From: Labilibacter marinus
Lineage (GTDB): Bacteria; Bacteroidota; Bacteroidia; Bacteroidales; Marinilabiliaceae
Length of the DNA: 64,000 nt
Direction: 5' to 3'
Assembly: GCF_001659685.2 (NCBI RefSeq)
Contig: NZ_LXYE02000035.1
Coordinates: 122,717-186,716, forward strand
Shown here piece after piece: positions 1 through 9,599 of this stretch. How positions within the stretch are numbered: position 1 is the first letter of the stretch; every line of letters begins with the position of its first letter. The notes under the pieces were generated by a model. That model did not search any database and was not told the DNA's origin. It was given only the letters and a program-made list of their open reading frames with translations. A program made the translations under genes and the position numbers.

Positions 1-2
1 TA

Positions 3-491
3 TTTGAGAGCTTTGATGCTGGCACTAAAGTAATGGTATTAGAAAATGCACTACGAAGAGCAAGAGATACCAAAAGCCAAATTGATGAAGGCATGGTAAA
101 TGTAGACAAAGTCGATTATCAACTTGTTAGGCATAAAATTGAGTGGCATCGCAAGTTTACTTTATCCTTTGCCTGCTTTATTTTCTTTTTTATTGGAGCT
201 CCTTTAGGCGCCATTATCAGAAAAGGAGGATTAGGTATGCCCGTGGTTATTTCTATCATCTTTTTTATAGTCTACTATATCATTGATACGTTTGGTCTTA
301 AAGTAAGTAAGGAAGGCGTATGGCCTCCTCATATAGGTATGTGGTTATCATCATTTGTTCTATTTCCAATTGGTGTATTTTTAACCTATAAAGCAGCTAC
401 CGATTCTGCCATACTAAATGCAGATGCTTACATTATTTTCTTTCAAAAATTGTTTGCACGACTTAAAAAGAGAATAAAAGGCAATAAATAA
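3..491 (+). CDS. LptF/LptG family permease, C-terminal part (partial)
   Basis: The reading frame is already open at base 3, so this is the C-terminal ~162 residues of a gene that begins before the window. The ATG at 33 is internal. The segment has the family layout: a periplasmic/cytoplasmic stretch rich in charged residues, then three hydrophobic segments (roughly FTLSFACFIFFFIGAPLGAII, MPVVISIIFFIVYYIIDTF, MWLSSFVLFPIGVFLTY) and a basic cytoplasmic tail. The family forms the inner-membrane part of the LptBFG lipopolysaccharide exporter. A single YjgP/YjgQ permease directly upstream of ribBA is a common Bacteroidota arrangement. Which paralogue (LptF or LptG) cannot be told from this end. 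Confidence 0.85.
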   Translation, partial: FESFDAGTKVMVLENALRRARDTKSQIDEGMVNVDKVDYQLVRHKIEWHRKFTLSFACFIFFFIGAPLGAIIRKGGLGMPVVISIIFFIVYYIIDTFGLKVSKEGVWPPHIGMWLSSFVLFPIGVFLTYKAATDSAILNADAYIIFFQKLFARLKKRIKGNK

Positions 492-624
492 CTCCCGTAT
501 TTTTCGTATCTTATTTTTGCCTTTTAACATTGGCAACAAACTTGTTACGAAACTATTTAAACCTATCTCAAACCAAGTTTTACACATTGACATACAAGGC
601 TTAAACATGCATTGAATTATTTCA

Positions 625-654
625 TTGTTGAGCGTAAATATTTAATTACCTTTG
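625..654 (+). promoter_or_regulatory. Predicted sigma-A-type promoter of ribBA
   Basis: TTG (625-627), 19-bp spacer, TACCTTTG (647-654). This fits the Bacteroidota consensus TTG-N19-TAnnTTTG. It lies 44 bp upstream of the ribBA ATG, so ribBA probably has its own promoter rather than reading through from the permease. Prediction only. Confidence 0.6.
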
Positions 655-697
655 CAAGCCTAAAAAAACAACTTTTCCGTAAAAATTAATTGTTGCC

Positions 698-1930
698 ATG
701 AGCGATAACAAATATCAATTAAATACTATTGAAGAGGCTATTGAAGCCATTAAACAAGGGGAGCTTATCATTGTAATTGATGATGAAGACAGAGAGAACG
801 AGGGTGATTTTATTGCTGCTGGAGAGTTAATGACTCCGGAAAAGGTAAACTTTATGGCCACGCATGGTAGAGGTTTAATTTGTACGCCTATTACCGAAGA
901 ACGATGCGAAGAGCTTGAACTTGATTTAATGGTAGGTAAAAATACCGCTTTACATGCCACTCCATTTACTGTTTCTGTTGATTTAAATGGTCATGGTTGT
1001 ACCACAGGTATTTCTGCATCGGACAGAGCTAAAACCATTTTAGCTTTATGCGACAAACGCACCGAACCTGAAGATTTAGGAAGACCGGGTCATATCTTTC
1101 CGCTTAAAGCGAAAAACAAAGGTGTACTAAGAAGAGCTGGACATACCGAAGCTGCTGTTGACTTAGCTCGTTTAGCTGGTTTATCACCAGTGGGTGTTTT
1201 AGTGGAGATTATGAACGAGGATGGTACCATGGCTCGCTTACCAGAATTAATTGAAATCGCTAAAAAGTTCGACCTTAAACTAATTACCATTAAGGATTTA
1301 ATTGCTTACAGGTTAAAGCAAGAAAGCTTAGTAATTAAAGGTGTTCAGGTGAATATGCCTACCGATCATGGTAATTTCCAATTTATTCCTTTTAAACAAA
1401 AATCGAACGGGTTAGAGCACATGGCCTTAATTAAAGGTGAATGGACAGAAGACGAACCTATCTTAGTTCGAGTTCACTCATCTTGTGCTACAGGAGACAT
1501 TTTTCACTCCAAAAGATGTGAATGTGGAGAGCAGCTTCATAAAGCTATGGAGACGATTGAAAAAGAAGGTAAAGGTGTTATTGTTTACATGAACCAAGAA
1601 GGTAGAGGAATTGGTTTAATGAATAAAATTGCGGCCTATAAATTACAAGAAGAAGGTATGGATACGGTAGACGCCAACGTTGAATTAGGTTTTAATGCCG
1701 ATGAACGTGACTACGGTGTTGGCGCTCAGATATTACGAGAACTAGGAGTGTGTAAAATGAAACTAATGACCAATAATCCAGTTAAAAGAATTGGTTTAGA
1801 AGGCTATGGACTTGAGATAGTTGACAATATTGGTTTAGAAGTTAAACCAAACGCACACAACGAATTTTACATGAAGACGAAAAAGGAAAAGATGGGTCAC
1901 AACCTTGATTTCTTTAAATATGAAAAATAG
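698..1930 (+). CDS. ribBA: Bifunctional DHBP synthase / GTP cyclohydrolase II
   Basis: Riboflavin biosynthesis, both entry branches in one cytoplasmic enzyme. The RibB domain (about 1-200) makes 3,4-dihydroxy-2-butanone 4-phosphate from ribulose 5-phosphate and shows the acidic motif [10 protein letters not shown] and the STGIS-like [10 protein letters not shown]. The RibA domain (about 205-400) opens GTP to the pyrimidine precursor. Its zinc cysteines are visible as C263, C274 and C276 (CATGD...KRCEC), along with the EGRGIGL loop. The length of 410 residues is normal for the fused form and both halves look catalytically complete. The ATG at 698 lies 44 bp below a good promoter and gives the usual N-terminus. 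A hairpin terminator follows. Confidence 0.97.
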   Translation: MSDNKYQLNTIEEAIEAIKQGELIIVIDDEDRENEGDFIAAGELMTPEKVNFMATHGRGLICTPITEERCEELELDLMVGKNTALHATPFTVSVDLNGHGCTTGISASDRAKTILALCDKRTEPEDLGRPGHIFPLKAKNKGVLRRAGHTEAAVDLARLAGLSPVGVLVEIMNEDGTMARLPELIEIAKKFDLKLITIKDLIAYRLKQESLVIKGVQVNMPTDHGNFQFIPFKQKSNGLEHMALIKGEWTEDEPILVRVHSSCATGDIFHSKRCECGEQLHKAMETIEKEGKGVIVYMNQEGRGIGLMNKIAAYKLQEEGMDTVDANVELGFNADERDYGVGAQILRELGVCKMKLMTNNPVKRIGLEGYGLEIVDNIGLEVKPNAHNEFYMKTKKEKMGHNLDFFKYEK

Positions 1931-1963
1931 CAAAGCTAATTTTTAAGCTTTTACAATATTATA

Positions 1964-1992
1964 GAGAGTGGTTTTATAGCCACTCTTTTTTT
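1964..1992 (+). terminator. Rho-independent terminator of ribBA
   Basis: AGAGTGG (1965-1971), 8-nt loop, CCACTCT (1980-1986), continuing into a T run. The T run overlaps the stop codon of the convergent anmK at 1991-1993. Confidence 0.8.
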
Positions 1993-3061
1993 ATGCCAAA
2001 TAAATACTTCCGCCTATATTATTTTCACTTGCTCCTGTCACTGAAGAAAGGCAATTGACCCGCTCTTCAACTCTCAGCACTCCCAAAAAAGCAAATATTA
2101 AAGCTTCCTTAAAATCTATAATTTCTGGTGCAGGAATAATAATCTCAGCGCTTGAATACTCAGATACTAACTTCATAAAGAAGTCATTAAATGTTCCTCC
2201 TCCAGTAAACAATACTTTATGCAGTTGATGTACATTTAAAACATTACCTATTTGCTGAGAAAAATGATGATAACAGGTTGTGAGGATATCTTTTTTATCC
2301 GCTGAACTTTGCTTGAGTAATGGAAGAATATTTAACTCAACCCATTCCCGGGCTAAAGACTTAGGTCCTTTTTCTTGGTAAAAACTAAGATGATTTAATT
2401 GCTCTAATAATTCCTGATCTACAGTTCCTGATGCACCAACTTCACCTCCTTTATCAAAATCAATTTCAAAATATTGCTGCACAATTTCGTTTAAAACAAT
2501 ATTAACAGGACAAATATCAAAAGCTATTCTACCCCCATCACCCCCAAAGGAAATATTGGCAAAACCTCCTAAATTTACGCAAGCATCATATTTACTAAAT
2601 AAAAGCTCATCGCCAATAGGAACCAAAGGAGCACCATGTCCACCCATAGCAATGTCAAGCGTTCTAAAGTCGGATATGGTTTTTATACCACAATGTGCTG
2701 CAATAGCTGCCCCACACCCAATTTGAAAAGTCACTTGATTATCTGGTTCATGAAAAACGGTATGCCCATGAGAGGCCACAAAATCAATCTCTTCGTTAAA
2801 ATTACTAATGAATTTAGAAAGCTCTTCGCCTATAAACCTACCAAACCTGCGATGTAACTCAACGAAATCATACGCACTCAAAGTTTGGGCATTACCTAAC
2901 TCCAATTTCATTTTTTGGTTATAGGTTATTGTATCTCCCTTTACAATATGACAGTCCCAGTTTTCTCCCTTCCTACAAAACTCACACAAAGCTAAATCTA
3001 AACCATCCAAGGATGTTCCACTCATCACACCAACTACCCTATAAAAATCTTTTTGTATCAT
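1991..3061 (-). CDS. anmK: Anhydro-N-acetylmuramic acid kinase
   Basis: Cell-wall recycling: hydrolyses and phosphorylates 1,6-anhydro-MurNAc to MurNAc-6-phosphate in the cytoplasm. The N-terminal phosphate-binding motif GVMSGTSLDGLD, GHTVFHEP, LGGFANIS and LFTGGGTFND are characteristic of AnmK, a member of the ASKHA fold. At 356 residues it is full length for the Bacteroidota form. The ATG at 3061 is chosen over a TTG one codon earlier. It is transcribed convergently with ribBA and divergently from the dihydroorotate-dehydrogenase-like gene. No MurQ etherase is in the window. Confidence 0.95.
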   Translation of the reverse strand: MIQKDFYRVVGVMSGTSLDGLDLALCEFCRKGENWDCHIVKGDTITYNQKMKLELGNAQTLSAYDFVELHRRFGRFIGEELSKFISNFNEEIDFVASHGHTVFHEPDNQVTFQIGCGAAIAAHCGIKTISDFRTLDIAMGGHGAPLVPIGDELLFSKYDACVNLGGFANISFGGDGGRIAFDICPVNIVLNEIVQQYFEIDFDKGGEVGASGTVDQELLEQLNHLSFYQEKGPKSLAREWVELNILPLLKQSSADKKDILTTCYHHFSQQIGNVLNVHQLHKVLFTGGGTFNDFFMKLVSEYSSAEIIIPAPEIIDFKEALIFAFLGVLRVEERVNCLSSVTGASENNIGGSIYLA

Positions 3062-3175
3062 CAATTACAATCTTTCTGCTTACATAAAAATAGATGACTT
3101 AAGTCTTACTTGGTATCTAAAATAATCCTTAAATTACCGTATCGTTTTTTTTTAATACTTTTCAAATATACGATT

Positions 3176-4162
3176 ATGCCTGATTTATCAACCTCGTATT
3201 TAGGACTACAACTTAAAAGTCCGATTATAGCTGCAGCTTCTGGATTGACAAATTCTTTACAAGATATTATTGAACTTGAAAAACATGGTGCTGGTGCAGT
3301 AGTTCTTAAATCTCTGTTTGAAGAAGAAATTGTAACTGAGATGGATCATGAACTTAACAAAATGCATTCAGAAAACTACTTGTATCCTGAAACCATGGAG
3401 TTTTATGAGGATTACGATGTAGAAGATACTTTAAGTCGCTATTTAAAGCTGATTAATGATTGTAAGGAAAATGTGCAAATACCAATTATTGCGAGTATTA
3501 ATTGCTTAACTGCACATAATTGGCCATACTTTGCTAAATCACTGGAGGATGCAGGAGCAAGTGCTTTGGAATTAAATATCTCGGTATTGCCATCTGACTC
3601 AGAATTAACGAGTGCTGAAAATGAAAAAGTATATTTTGATATTATTAGTGCGGTTAAAAATGAAGTTACTATACCTGTTTCTATAAAGATTAGCAACTAC
3701 TTTTCTAATTTGGCAGGTATGCTTAAACGCTTTTCAAATGCAGGTGTCGAAGGCATCGTATTGTTCAACCGTTTCTATTCGCCCGATTTTGATATTGACT
3801 CTTTTGATATTGTTCCTGCCAACAAATTTAGTTCGTCAGATGATTATATTATGCCGCTAAGATGGATTGCCATAATGAGCGATCGCATAGAATGCGACTT
3901 ATCTGCATCTACCGGAGTACATGATGGAACTACATTAATAAAAATGATTTTAGCAGGAGCTTCTTCTGTTCAGGTTGCCTCTACGCTATACAAAAATGGT
4001 TTTGCCCACATTCAAATTATGCTGCAAGAGCTTTCAACTTGGATGACCAGCAAAGATTTTAGTAACATAAACCAAGTTAAAGGACTTCTAAGTCAATCAA
4101 AATCTATTAATCCTGCTGGATATTTAAGAATACAGTTTATGAAACACTTTGCTGAAAAATAA
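3176..4162 (+). CDS. Dihydroorotate dehydrogenase-like protein
   Basis: FMN-dependent TIM-barrel protein of the PyrD superfamily, 328 residues. It starts MPDLSTSYLGLQLKSPIIAAASGLT, the standard substrate/FMN-binding opening of the family. NISV, IPVSIKIS and GVEGIVLFNRF match the later barrel strands. The ATG at 3176 is preferred: an upstream in-frame TTG (3110) would add an unrelated 22-residue stretch lying in the divergent promoter region. This Bacteroidota subgroup is usually annotated 'dihydroorotate dehydrogenase-like'; classical PyrD activity in pyrimidine synthesis is not assured. No other pyr gene is adjacent. Confidence 0.85.
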   Translation: MPDLSTSYLGLQLKSPIIAAASGLTNSLQDIIELEKHGAGAVVLKSLFEEEIVTEMDHELNKMHSENYLYPETMEFYEDYDVEDTLSRYLKLINDCKENVQIPIIASINCLTAHNWPYFAKSLEDAGASALELNISVLPSDSELTSAENEKVYFDIISAVKNEVTIPVSIKISNYFSNLAGMLKRFSNAGVEGIVLFNRFYSPDFDIDSFDIVPANKFSSSDDYIMPLRWIAIMSDRIECDLSASTGVHDGTTLIKMILAGASSVQVASTLYKNGFAHIQIMLQELSTWMTSKDFSNINQVKGLLSQSKSINPAGYLRIQFMKHFAEK

Positions 4163-4264
4163 AACCTTTTTTAACTGTAGGTTTTGATTCCGTATAGTGC
4201 CAAAAACTAGGCACTGCTTATAGTTAACTGTTGGTCGTATTTTTTATCTTTGCAAAAAAACTGA

Positions 4265-4453
4265 ATGGATTATATTGACGATTACTATCCTCAGAAACCA
4301 CTTAAGGAAGGTGAAGATTTTACAATGGACCCAAGAGGTTATAGAGTGATGACTAAAAAGTACCTAACAGAGAGGGGATACTGTTGTGGTAACGGCTGTA
4401 AAAACTGCCCATATTTCCCGAAACATCAGAAAGGAAATACCACTTTACGTTAG
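4265..4453 (+). CDS. DUF5522-family small Cys-rich protein
   Basis: A 62-residue protein with a compact cysteine cluster near the C-terminus (YCCGNGCKNCPY), typical of DUF5522. This suggests a metal or Fe-S site, but the function is unknown. A TATCTTTG element (4245-4252) 13 bp before the ATG resembles a Bacteroidota -7 box. It lies 43 bp upstream of fmt on the same strand and could be co-transcribed with it. The family is small and widespread in Bacteroidota and proteobacteria. Confidence 0.85.
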   Translation: MDYIDDYYPQKPLKEGEDFTMDPRGYRVMTKKYLTERGYCCGNGCKNCPYFPKHQKGNTTLR

Positions 4454-4496
4454 AATAGTCTACCATTAATTATTGAATAGAAAGTACTAAGCATAT

Positions 4497-5474
4497 ATGT
4501 CGATAAGCAAAAATGATTTAAGAATAGTATTTATGGGTACGCCCGAGTTTGCGGTAGAAAGCCTTAAAGTTCTTGTTGAAAACGATTATAACGTAGTTGG
4601 TGTAGTAACAGTAGCTGATAAACCTGCAGGTAGAGGTCGAAAAATAAAAACCTCTCCAGTAAAAGATTATGCCATTGAGCAAGGCATTAAGGTCCTGCAA
4701 CCAGAAAAGCTTAAGGCGGAATCATTTATTTCTGAATTAAGAGAATTAAAAGCGGATCTTCAGGTGATTGTTGCTTTTAGAATGCTACCCGAAATAGTGT
4801 GGAACATGCCTCGTTTAGGTTCATTTAATTTGCATGGATCGTTATTACCACAATATAGAGGAGCAGCTCCTATTAACTGGGCTGTTATCAATGGTGATAA
4901 AGAAACTGGTGTAACTACCTTCTTTTTGCAACACGAAATTGATACGGGTAATATCATAGACCAAAAGAGAATGCCTATTGCTCCCAATGACAATGCGGGC
5001 TCAGTACATGATAAAATGATGGTACTTGGAGCTAGTTTGGTACTGGAAACTGTTAGTAATATATGCGCTGGAACTATTGCTACTAAAAAGCAAGATGAGT
5101 TTATTGCCGAAGGAACCGTTTTAAACCCTGCTCCTAAAATTTTTAAAGAAGATTGTAAAATCAATTGGAATGACCCTATTGATAAAATACATAATAAAAT
5201 AAGAGGCTTAAGTCCCTACCCTGCTGCCTGGACGGAGCTTGTTGATGCAGATGGTGAAAAAGTTGGCCTAAAGATATTTGAAACCGAGATTATTGAAGAA
5301 AATTCTACCCTGGGTAAAATTGAGTCGGATGGTAAATCAACCATTACAATATCAGCCAATGGTGGTTCTTTAAAAATTCAATCTCTACAATTAGCAGGAA
5401 AAAAACGAATGACTACTAAAGAGTTTTTAAATGGGTTTAAAACACTTTCTAATTTTTCAATTAAATTAGATTAA
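4497..5474 (+). CDS. fmt: Methionyl-tRNA formyltransferase
   Basis: Formylates initiator Met-tRNA using 10-formyl-THF in the cytoplasm. The N-terminal Rossmann-like transferase domain carries RIVFMGTPEFAV and the catalytic NLHGSLLPQYRGAAP segment (Asn and His of the HxSLLP motif) with the later conserved Asp in IDTGN. The C-terminal OB-like domain (about 205-320) begins near INWNDPIDKIHNKIRGLSP. At 325 residues it is the usual length. The start gives six residues before the first beta strand. A stem-loop follows at 5553-5581. Confidence 0.96.
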   Translation: MSISKNDLRIVFMGTPEFAVESLKVLVENDYNVVGVVTVADKPAGRGRKIKTSPVKDYAIEQGIKVLQPEKLKAESFISELRELKADLQVIVAFRMLPEIVWNMPRLGSFNLHGSLLPQYRGAAPINWAVINGDKETGVTTFFLQHEIDTGNIIDQKRMPIAPNDNAGSVHDKMMVLGASLVLETVSNICAGTIATKKQDEFIAEGTVLNPAPKIFKEDCKINWNDPIDKIHNKIRGLSPYPAAWTELVDADGEKVGLKIFETEIIEENSTLGKIESDGKSTITISANGGSLKIQSLQLAGKKRMTTKEFLNGFKTLSNFSIKLD

Positions 5475-5552
5475 GTCAACCTTTGCTAATTTATCAGCAA
5501 CTCCATCAATGTATTGGATGAACAATACATTACTATACTTATATATAAATAC

Positions 5553-5590
5553 TTCCCTTTGCTTGCTAAGAGCTAAGGGAATATTTTAAT
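5553..5590 (+). terminator. Probable terminator after fmt
   Basis: TTCCCTT (5553-5559) pairs with AAGGGAA (5575-5581); inside, GCT (5561-5563) pairs with AGC (5571-5573) after one mismatch. It is followed by TATTTTAATT, a weak U-tract. Confidence 0.5.
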
Positions 5591-5611
5591 TAAATCGTTT
5601 TATAAACTCAT

Positions 5612-7756
5612 CTAAAAACCACCCACTTTCACTGCTTTATTTAATGGAACAACCAGAATACTTTCTTTATCAAAAGATTCATCTAATATAGTTTCAAGTT
5701 CTTTTACTACTTCGATAATTCTTAGCGCACTTAAAGCAGTATTTAAAGATTGCTCTTTTGATTTAAATGGTTGCCAATTCTTCTTATTGACTGGAGTCAC
5801 TGTTGAAAGTTGTGTTCTTCCTGCATCTGCGTATCCTGTAATTTTAACTATACAGGAATCATTCGTCTCCACTAACTGCATTTGAACTCGTCGGGCATTT
5901 ATGTAGTTAACTTTATTCTTATTTACCGAATAGTTCGCTTGGTCTCCTATAAAATCGTCATGATTTAAAGCATCCACTCCCATTGCTTTTAAATCAAATA
6001 CAAATGTTTTTTGTTGTGCTGTACTGCTCTTCCAATCTCCTAACTTCTTTCTTTGTTCTGATGTAAAAAAGGATGAAGCAATATATTCATCCGGTTCAAA
6101 ATAATAAACGGAATTAACCAGCGTATCAGATACAAAGCTAGGCTCTTTATTTCTCTCCAACTCCTTAAGATAATCTTTAACTCCACCCGTAGCATTAACA
6201 TACAACTGCACCTCATCTTTACTATCTCGATAAACGGAGTAGGTAGCAGCCAGCAGCTTTACCCTTATATCATGGTGTTTATTGCTATCCTGAAAAAGAA
6301 ATAAATCTTGCGTGTTGACATCAAAAAAAGAACCATCCTCAAACACATAAACAGAATCCCTATTTTCCCAATTTTGAGGCTGTTCGCCTAAGGCTATTTT
6401 CATTTTATTTAACTCCTGCTCAGCATGACTAATCTTTTTATATTCGGCACTTATTTTGCGTTGCACATCGGCAAGTCGCCTTTCTTTATCCCTCAGATTG
6501 GTTAAGTTAACCTCGTTTTTAAACTTTCTATTATCAATGGCAGCCGCACTAACATAATCGAGTTTTCGCAATGAATCTATTTCTAAATTAATTGAATCAA
6601 TCTGGTTTAGGATGATTTCTTTAATGCTATTTTCTCTCTCATATACCGCCAACAATCCACCTTCCTTATTTAACTCAGTAACTACATTGTCAATCTTTCG
6701 CTTTTTGTAATCTACTAGCCTATCAAAATAAGATGTCCCTTCCACTCTATTGGGGTCTGGTGAGAATTGTGGCGTACCGATTAAAACATAACTCTTTTGT
6801 CCCTTCTCAACCACCACTGTTGGGTATTTATCCCAATCCATCCCCCATAAGGTTAAATGAATTAAAATAGGTTCTTTCTGTAGCGTTTTTACTTCAACTT
6901 CAGATAGATAATCTGGGCTTAATTCTCCTTTGCGCACCTTCATTTTATAAGTAAACAAACCAATGCCCTTACCTGTGCCTGTATTTATTTCAGGTCCTTC
7001 TTCACCATCTTCGCGTTCTCCCAACAATCCCGACGAACCGCTACCATCGCCCACGGCTAATAAACTTCCTTTAAAATAAACCTCGTTTCCTAGTAAGCTA
7101 TTAAAATACTGCTCTGATGTTTCAGCCACATGCGAAGTAACTAATTGATGCCACCTGTCAAATACCTTCTTTTTTTCCTGAACCGTCACTTTCCCTACGT
7201 TATCAAAGGATTCAAACTTACGATTGATACTAAGGCTCGGATTGATGATATCGTAAAATACAGGTAAATATTTCTCTTTTACCATAGCTCCTTTTTTCAT
7301 GCGTAAGGGCAAAGACTCCACCATTTCCTGATAAATAATCTTCACATCACCACCCTCATAAAAAGATGTATTTTGGACATATCCAGCCTTTATGTTGGAA
7401 TACAACTCCCATAAAGAAAGCTTTACAGAAGCATCTGCCATCAAACCAGGCGAAGTTTTTCTGATAGCATTCCAATCTACGCGTAGCAACTCAGGGTGCA
7501 GAACGATGCTATGTATAATAGAATCCCACATATCAACATAGTAGGTGTGCGTTCTTCCATTTACTATTTCAACTACCTTTTTGGTTTCTGGAATACCTCC
7601 TGTGTACAAAAAATGATGATTCCAATTTTGCCTTAAGCAAGATGTACCACGAACTATTTTATACAGATAGGCTTGTTGTTGCGGAGTAAATTCCTGCGCA
7701 AGCATGCCTGTTGGGACAATAACTAGAAGTAATAATAAAAGTATGTTTAGGCGCAT
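5612..7756 (-). CDS. Unknown secreted protein with central coiled coil
   Basis: Not recognised as a named family. It is 714 residues. The N-terminus MRLNILLLLLLVIVPTGMLAQ is a clear signal peptide, so the protein is periplasmic or exposed. The N-terminal half is a mixed fold with a Gly/Glu-rich loop around residue 240-255 (DGSGSSGLLGEREDGEEG). Residues about 345-450 are strongly coiled-coil (Asp/Lys/Glu heptads, DSINLEIDSLRKLD). The last ~110 residues include KITGYADAGRT and a helix with LSALRIIEVVKEL, weakly reminiscent of the OmpA/MotB peptidoglycan-binding fold, but without its diagnostic TD..G and R..V..YL residues. It lies downstream of the glucosaminidase gene on the same strand, but a strong terminator separates them. 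Confidence 0.8.
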   Translation of the reverse strand: MRLNILLLLLLVIVPTGMLAQEFTPQQQAYLYKIVRGTSCLRQNWNHHFLYTGGIPETKKVVEIVNGRTHTYYVDMWDSIIHSIVLHPELLRVDWNAIRKTSPGLMADASVKLSLWELYSNIKAGYVQNTSFYEGGDVKIIYQEMVESLPLRMKKGAMVKEKYLPVFYDIINPSLSINRKFESFDNVGKVTVQEKKKVFDRWHQLVTSHVAETSEQYFNSLLGNEVYFKGSLLAVGDGSGSSGLLGEREDGEEGPEINTGTGKGIGLFTYKMKVRKGELSPDYLSEVEVKTLQKEPILIHLTLWGMDWDKYPTVVVEKGQKSYVLIGTPQFSPDPNRVEGTSYFDRLVDYKKRKIDNVVTELNKEGGLLAVYERENSIKEIILNQIDSINLEIDSLRKLDYVSAAAIDNRKFKNEVNLTNLRDKERRLADVQRKISAEYKKISHAEQELNKMKIALGEQPQNWENRDSVYVFEDGSFFDVNTQDLFLFQDSNKHHDIRVKLLAATYSVYRDSKDEVQLYVNATGGVKDYLKELERNKEPSFVSDTLVNSVYYFEPDEYIASSFFTSEQRKKLGDWKSSTAQQKTFVFDLKAMGVDALNHDDFIGDQANYSVNKNKVNYINARRVQMQLVETNDSCIVKITGYADAGRTQLSTVTPVNKKNWQPFKSKEQSLNTALSALRIIEVVKELETILDESFDKESILVVPLNKAVKVGGF

Positions 7757-7775
7757 GTGAGTTCTAGGAAACTAT

Positions 7776-7820
7776 TAAAAACAACAAAAGATACTTGAAT
7801 TATCTCAAATATCTTTTGTT
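7776..7820 (-). terminator. Terminator between the glucosaminidase gene and the 714-aa gene
   Basis: A long inverted repeat: AACAAAAGATA (7783-7793) with TATCTTTTGTT (7810-7820) and TTGA/TCAA inside. On the reverse strand it is followed by GTTTTTAAT. It would end transcription from the upstream reverse-strand glucosaminidase gene. Confidence 0.7.
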
Positions 7821-7841
7821 TAAACTTAGTTCTTTAATATT

Positions 7842-8801
7842 TTATTTCTTCTTTTTACGTAATTGAATAGCCTGTCCCTCTTTTACTTTATCCCCTTCTT
7901 TCAGGTTATTATATCTGTATAAACGATTTATCTTAACGCCATACTTTTGCGATACGTAATGTAACGATTCACCAGTTTTAATGCGGTGCGAAGAATGTTT
8001 ACGGTGTGCTTTATTTCGCTTAGGCTGAACGTATACATATTTAAATTCAGAAATATCTGCATTCTCTTCCATATCGTTATAACTAAAAAGCTCCCAACTC
8101 TTCAGCCCATATTCACGACTAATATTATCAAACGAATCGCCTTCCTGCACTTTTACATACTTAACGCCATTATTATGCTGAATCTTATGTGCTCCAAAAG
8201 CATTTATAGTAAAATTATCATTACCTGAATTTTTAGCTACTGAATTACTTTTTGATTTACTACTGCTCTTTTTATACTTGCCTCCTTTATCAAATCGGTC
8301 CAGATTATTTGCTTCAATAATATCAATTAAACGATGTGCATATTTGGGGTCGGTTGCATAACCAGCTTTTTTCAAGCCTTTAGCCCAGCCTTTATAATCA
8401 GTTAATTTTAAGTCGAATAAAGAAGCATATCGCTGCTTACCTGTTAAAAAATCGGAGTGGTCGATATACGATTGATATGGGTTTTTATACTTTCTAAAGC
8501 ATTCGCCTTTTTTATCATCATCGTGATAAACACGTTTTCCTTTCCAGTCGTTATGGCATTTTATACCAAAGTGATTGTTTGATTTTTGCGCTAAGGTTGA
8601 ATTTCCATTACCCGATTCTAACATTCCTTGCGCTAAAGTTATACTTGCCGGAATACCTACCCTATTCATTTCCTTAATGGCTAACTCATGATATTTTTCA
8701 ATATACATATCTCTGCTTAAGCCACTTCCGCCTTTTGCAAAAAGCATTCCTCCTGCATATAAAGCAATGGCTAACAATAAAAACCTTAAACTATGTCTCA
8801 T
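7842..8801 (-). CDS. Secreted GH73 glucosaminidase with two LysM repeats
   Basis: Peptidoglycan hydrolase. A signal peptide (MRHSLRFLLLAIALYAGGMLFA) precedes a GH73 N-acetylglucosaminidase domain (about 30-180) with the conserved GIPASITLAQGMLESGNGNS segment, whose Glu is the presumed acid catalyst, plus NHFGIKC and the F/Y-K-PYQSYIDHSDFL region. Two LysM modules follow (about 215-262 and 270-317; each begins with a VKVQEGDSFDNIS or IKTGESLHYVSQ type motif) and bind glycan. A basic Ser/Lys linker (about 180-195) joins them. At 319 residues it is a standard Bacteroidota architecture, cleaving septal or lateral wall. Confidence 0.93.
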   Translation of the reverse strand: MRHSLRFLLLAIALYAGGMLFAKGGSGLSRDMYIEKYHELAIKEMNRVGIPASITLAQGMLESGNGNSTLAQKSNNHFGIKCHNDWKGKRVYHDDDKKGECFRKYKNPYQSYIDHSDFLTGKQRYASLFDLKLTDYKGWAKGLKKAGYATDPKYAHRLIDIIEANNLDRFDKGGKYKKSSSKSKSNSVAKNSGNDNFTINAFGAHKIQHNNGVKYVKVQEGDSFDNISREYGLKSWELFSYNDMEENADISEFKYVYVQPKRNKAHRKHSSHRIKTGESLHYVSQKYGVKINRLYRYNNLKEGDKVKEGQAIQLRKKKK

Positions 8802-9108
8802 TCCTTAAGTATATTAATGTGCTGACAAATATAATTATTTCGGCGAACTGAGGTGGTGTTTAAACCGAACAGTCCATCACCAATTAACCAACAATCATTC
8901 CAATTTCTGTACTTTACAAAATTGGCTTTATCATGTGTAAACGTTACTTTTGACTGAAATCGTATAATACTGTCACTGGTAAAGAGTTTATAAGATAATA
9001 AAGTCGAAAATTTAAAGTCGATTAAACAGATTACCACCTGCAGCATTGCATGAAGACAACATACATTTGCTGACTAGTTTTACGATGCCAACAATAAAAA
9101 ACAAACAC

Positions 9109-9591
9109 ATGAAGTTTCTTGAAATAAAAACACAAATAAAGCAGTTCGATAATATAGATGAATTACCACAGGCGGACACAGAATTGGTTATGATGGCTAG
9201 AGCTGCCGCAGAAAAGTCGTATTCTCCTTATTCTAATTTTAAAGTTGGTACTGCCCTATTACTCGAAAACGGAGAAATTGTTACTGGTAATAATCAAGAG
9301 AATGCAGCATACCCTTCTGGATTATGCGCAGAACGTACAGCCATTTTCTGGGCCAATTCGCAATACCCTGATGTTCCTGTTATAAAAATGGCCATTACCG
9401 CCATAAAAAATGGAAAAATATTACCTTCGCCTGTTGCTCCATGCGGTTCTTGCCGTCAGGTTATGATTGAAACAGAAAACAGATTTAATACAGAAATAGA
9501 AACCATTTTAGATAGCAGTGGTGAAATTTGGGTAGCAGATAAAGCCAAAGATTTTTTACCGCTATTTTTTGAAGGGAAGGATTTGGAGTAA
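9109..9591 (+). CDS. cdd: Cytidine deaminase
   Basis: Hydrolytic deamination of (deoxy)cytidine to (deoxy)uridine in pyrimidine salvage. The zinc site of the tetrameric short form is complete: C73 with catalytic E75 (CAERTA), then C112 and C115 (PCGSC). SPYSNFKVGTAL is the family's nucleoside-binding motif. The ATG at 9109 gives 160 residues, the normal size; the TTG at 9046 would add an unconserved 21-residue extension. A TACATTTG box at 9062-9069 is a plausible -7 element. It is divergent from the glucosaminidase and convergent with the pseudouridine synthase. Confidence 0.95.
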   Translation: MKFLEIKTQIKQFDNIDELPQADTELVMMARAAAEKSYSPYSNFKVGTALLLENGEIVTGNNQENAAYPSGLCAERTAIFWANSQYPDVPVIKMAITAIKNGKILPSPVAPCGSCRQVMIETENRFNTEIETILDSSGEIWVADKAKDFLPLFFEGKDLE

Positions 9592-9599
9592 GTTCTTTA

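Noticed and set aside
3110..3175. Extended N-terminus of the dihydroorotate-dehydrogenase-like gene from a TTG
   Set aside because: The extra 22 residues look like translated promoter DNA and the conserved domain begins right at the ATG at 3176.
8798..9046. Reverse-strand 82-residue frame ending in an ATGA overlap with the glucosaminidase start
   Set aside because: The four-base overlap is suggestive, but I recognise no motif or signal and it would occupy almost the whole divergent promoter region between the glucosaminidase gene and cdd. Not supported enough; a conserved homologue would change this.
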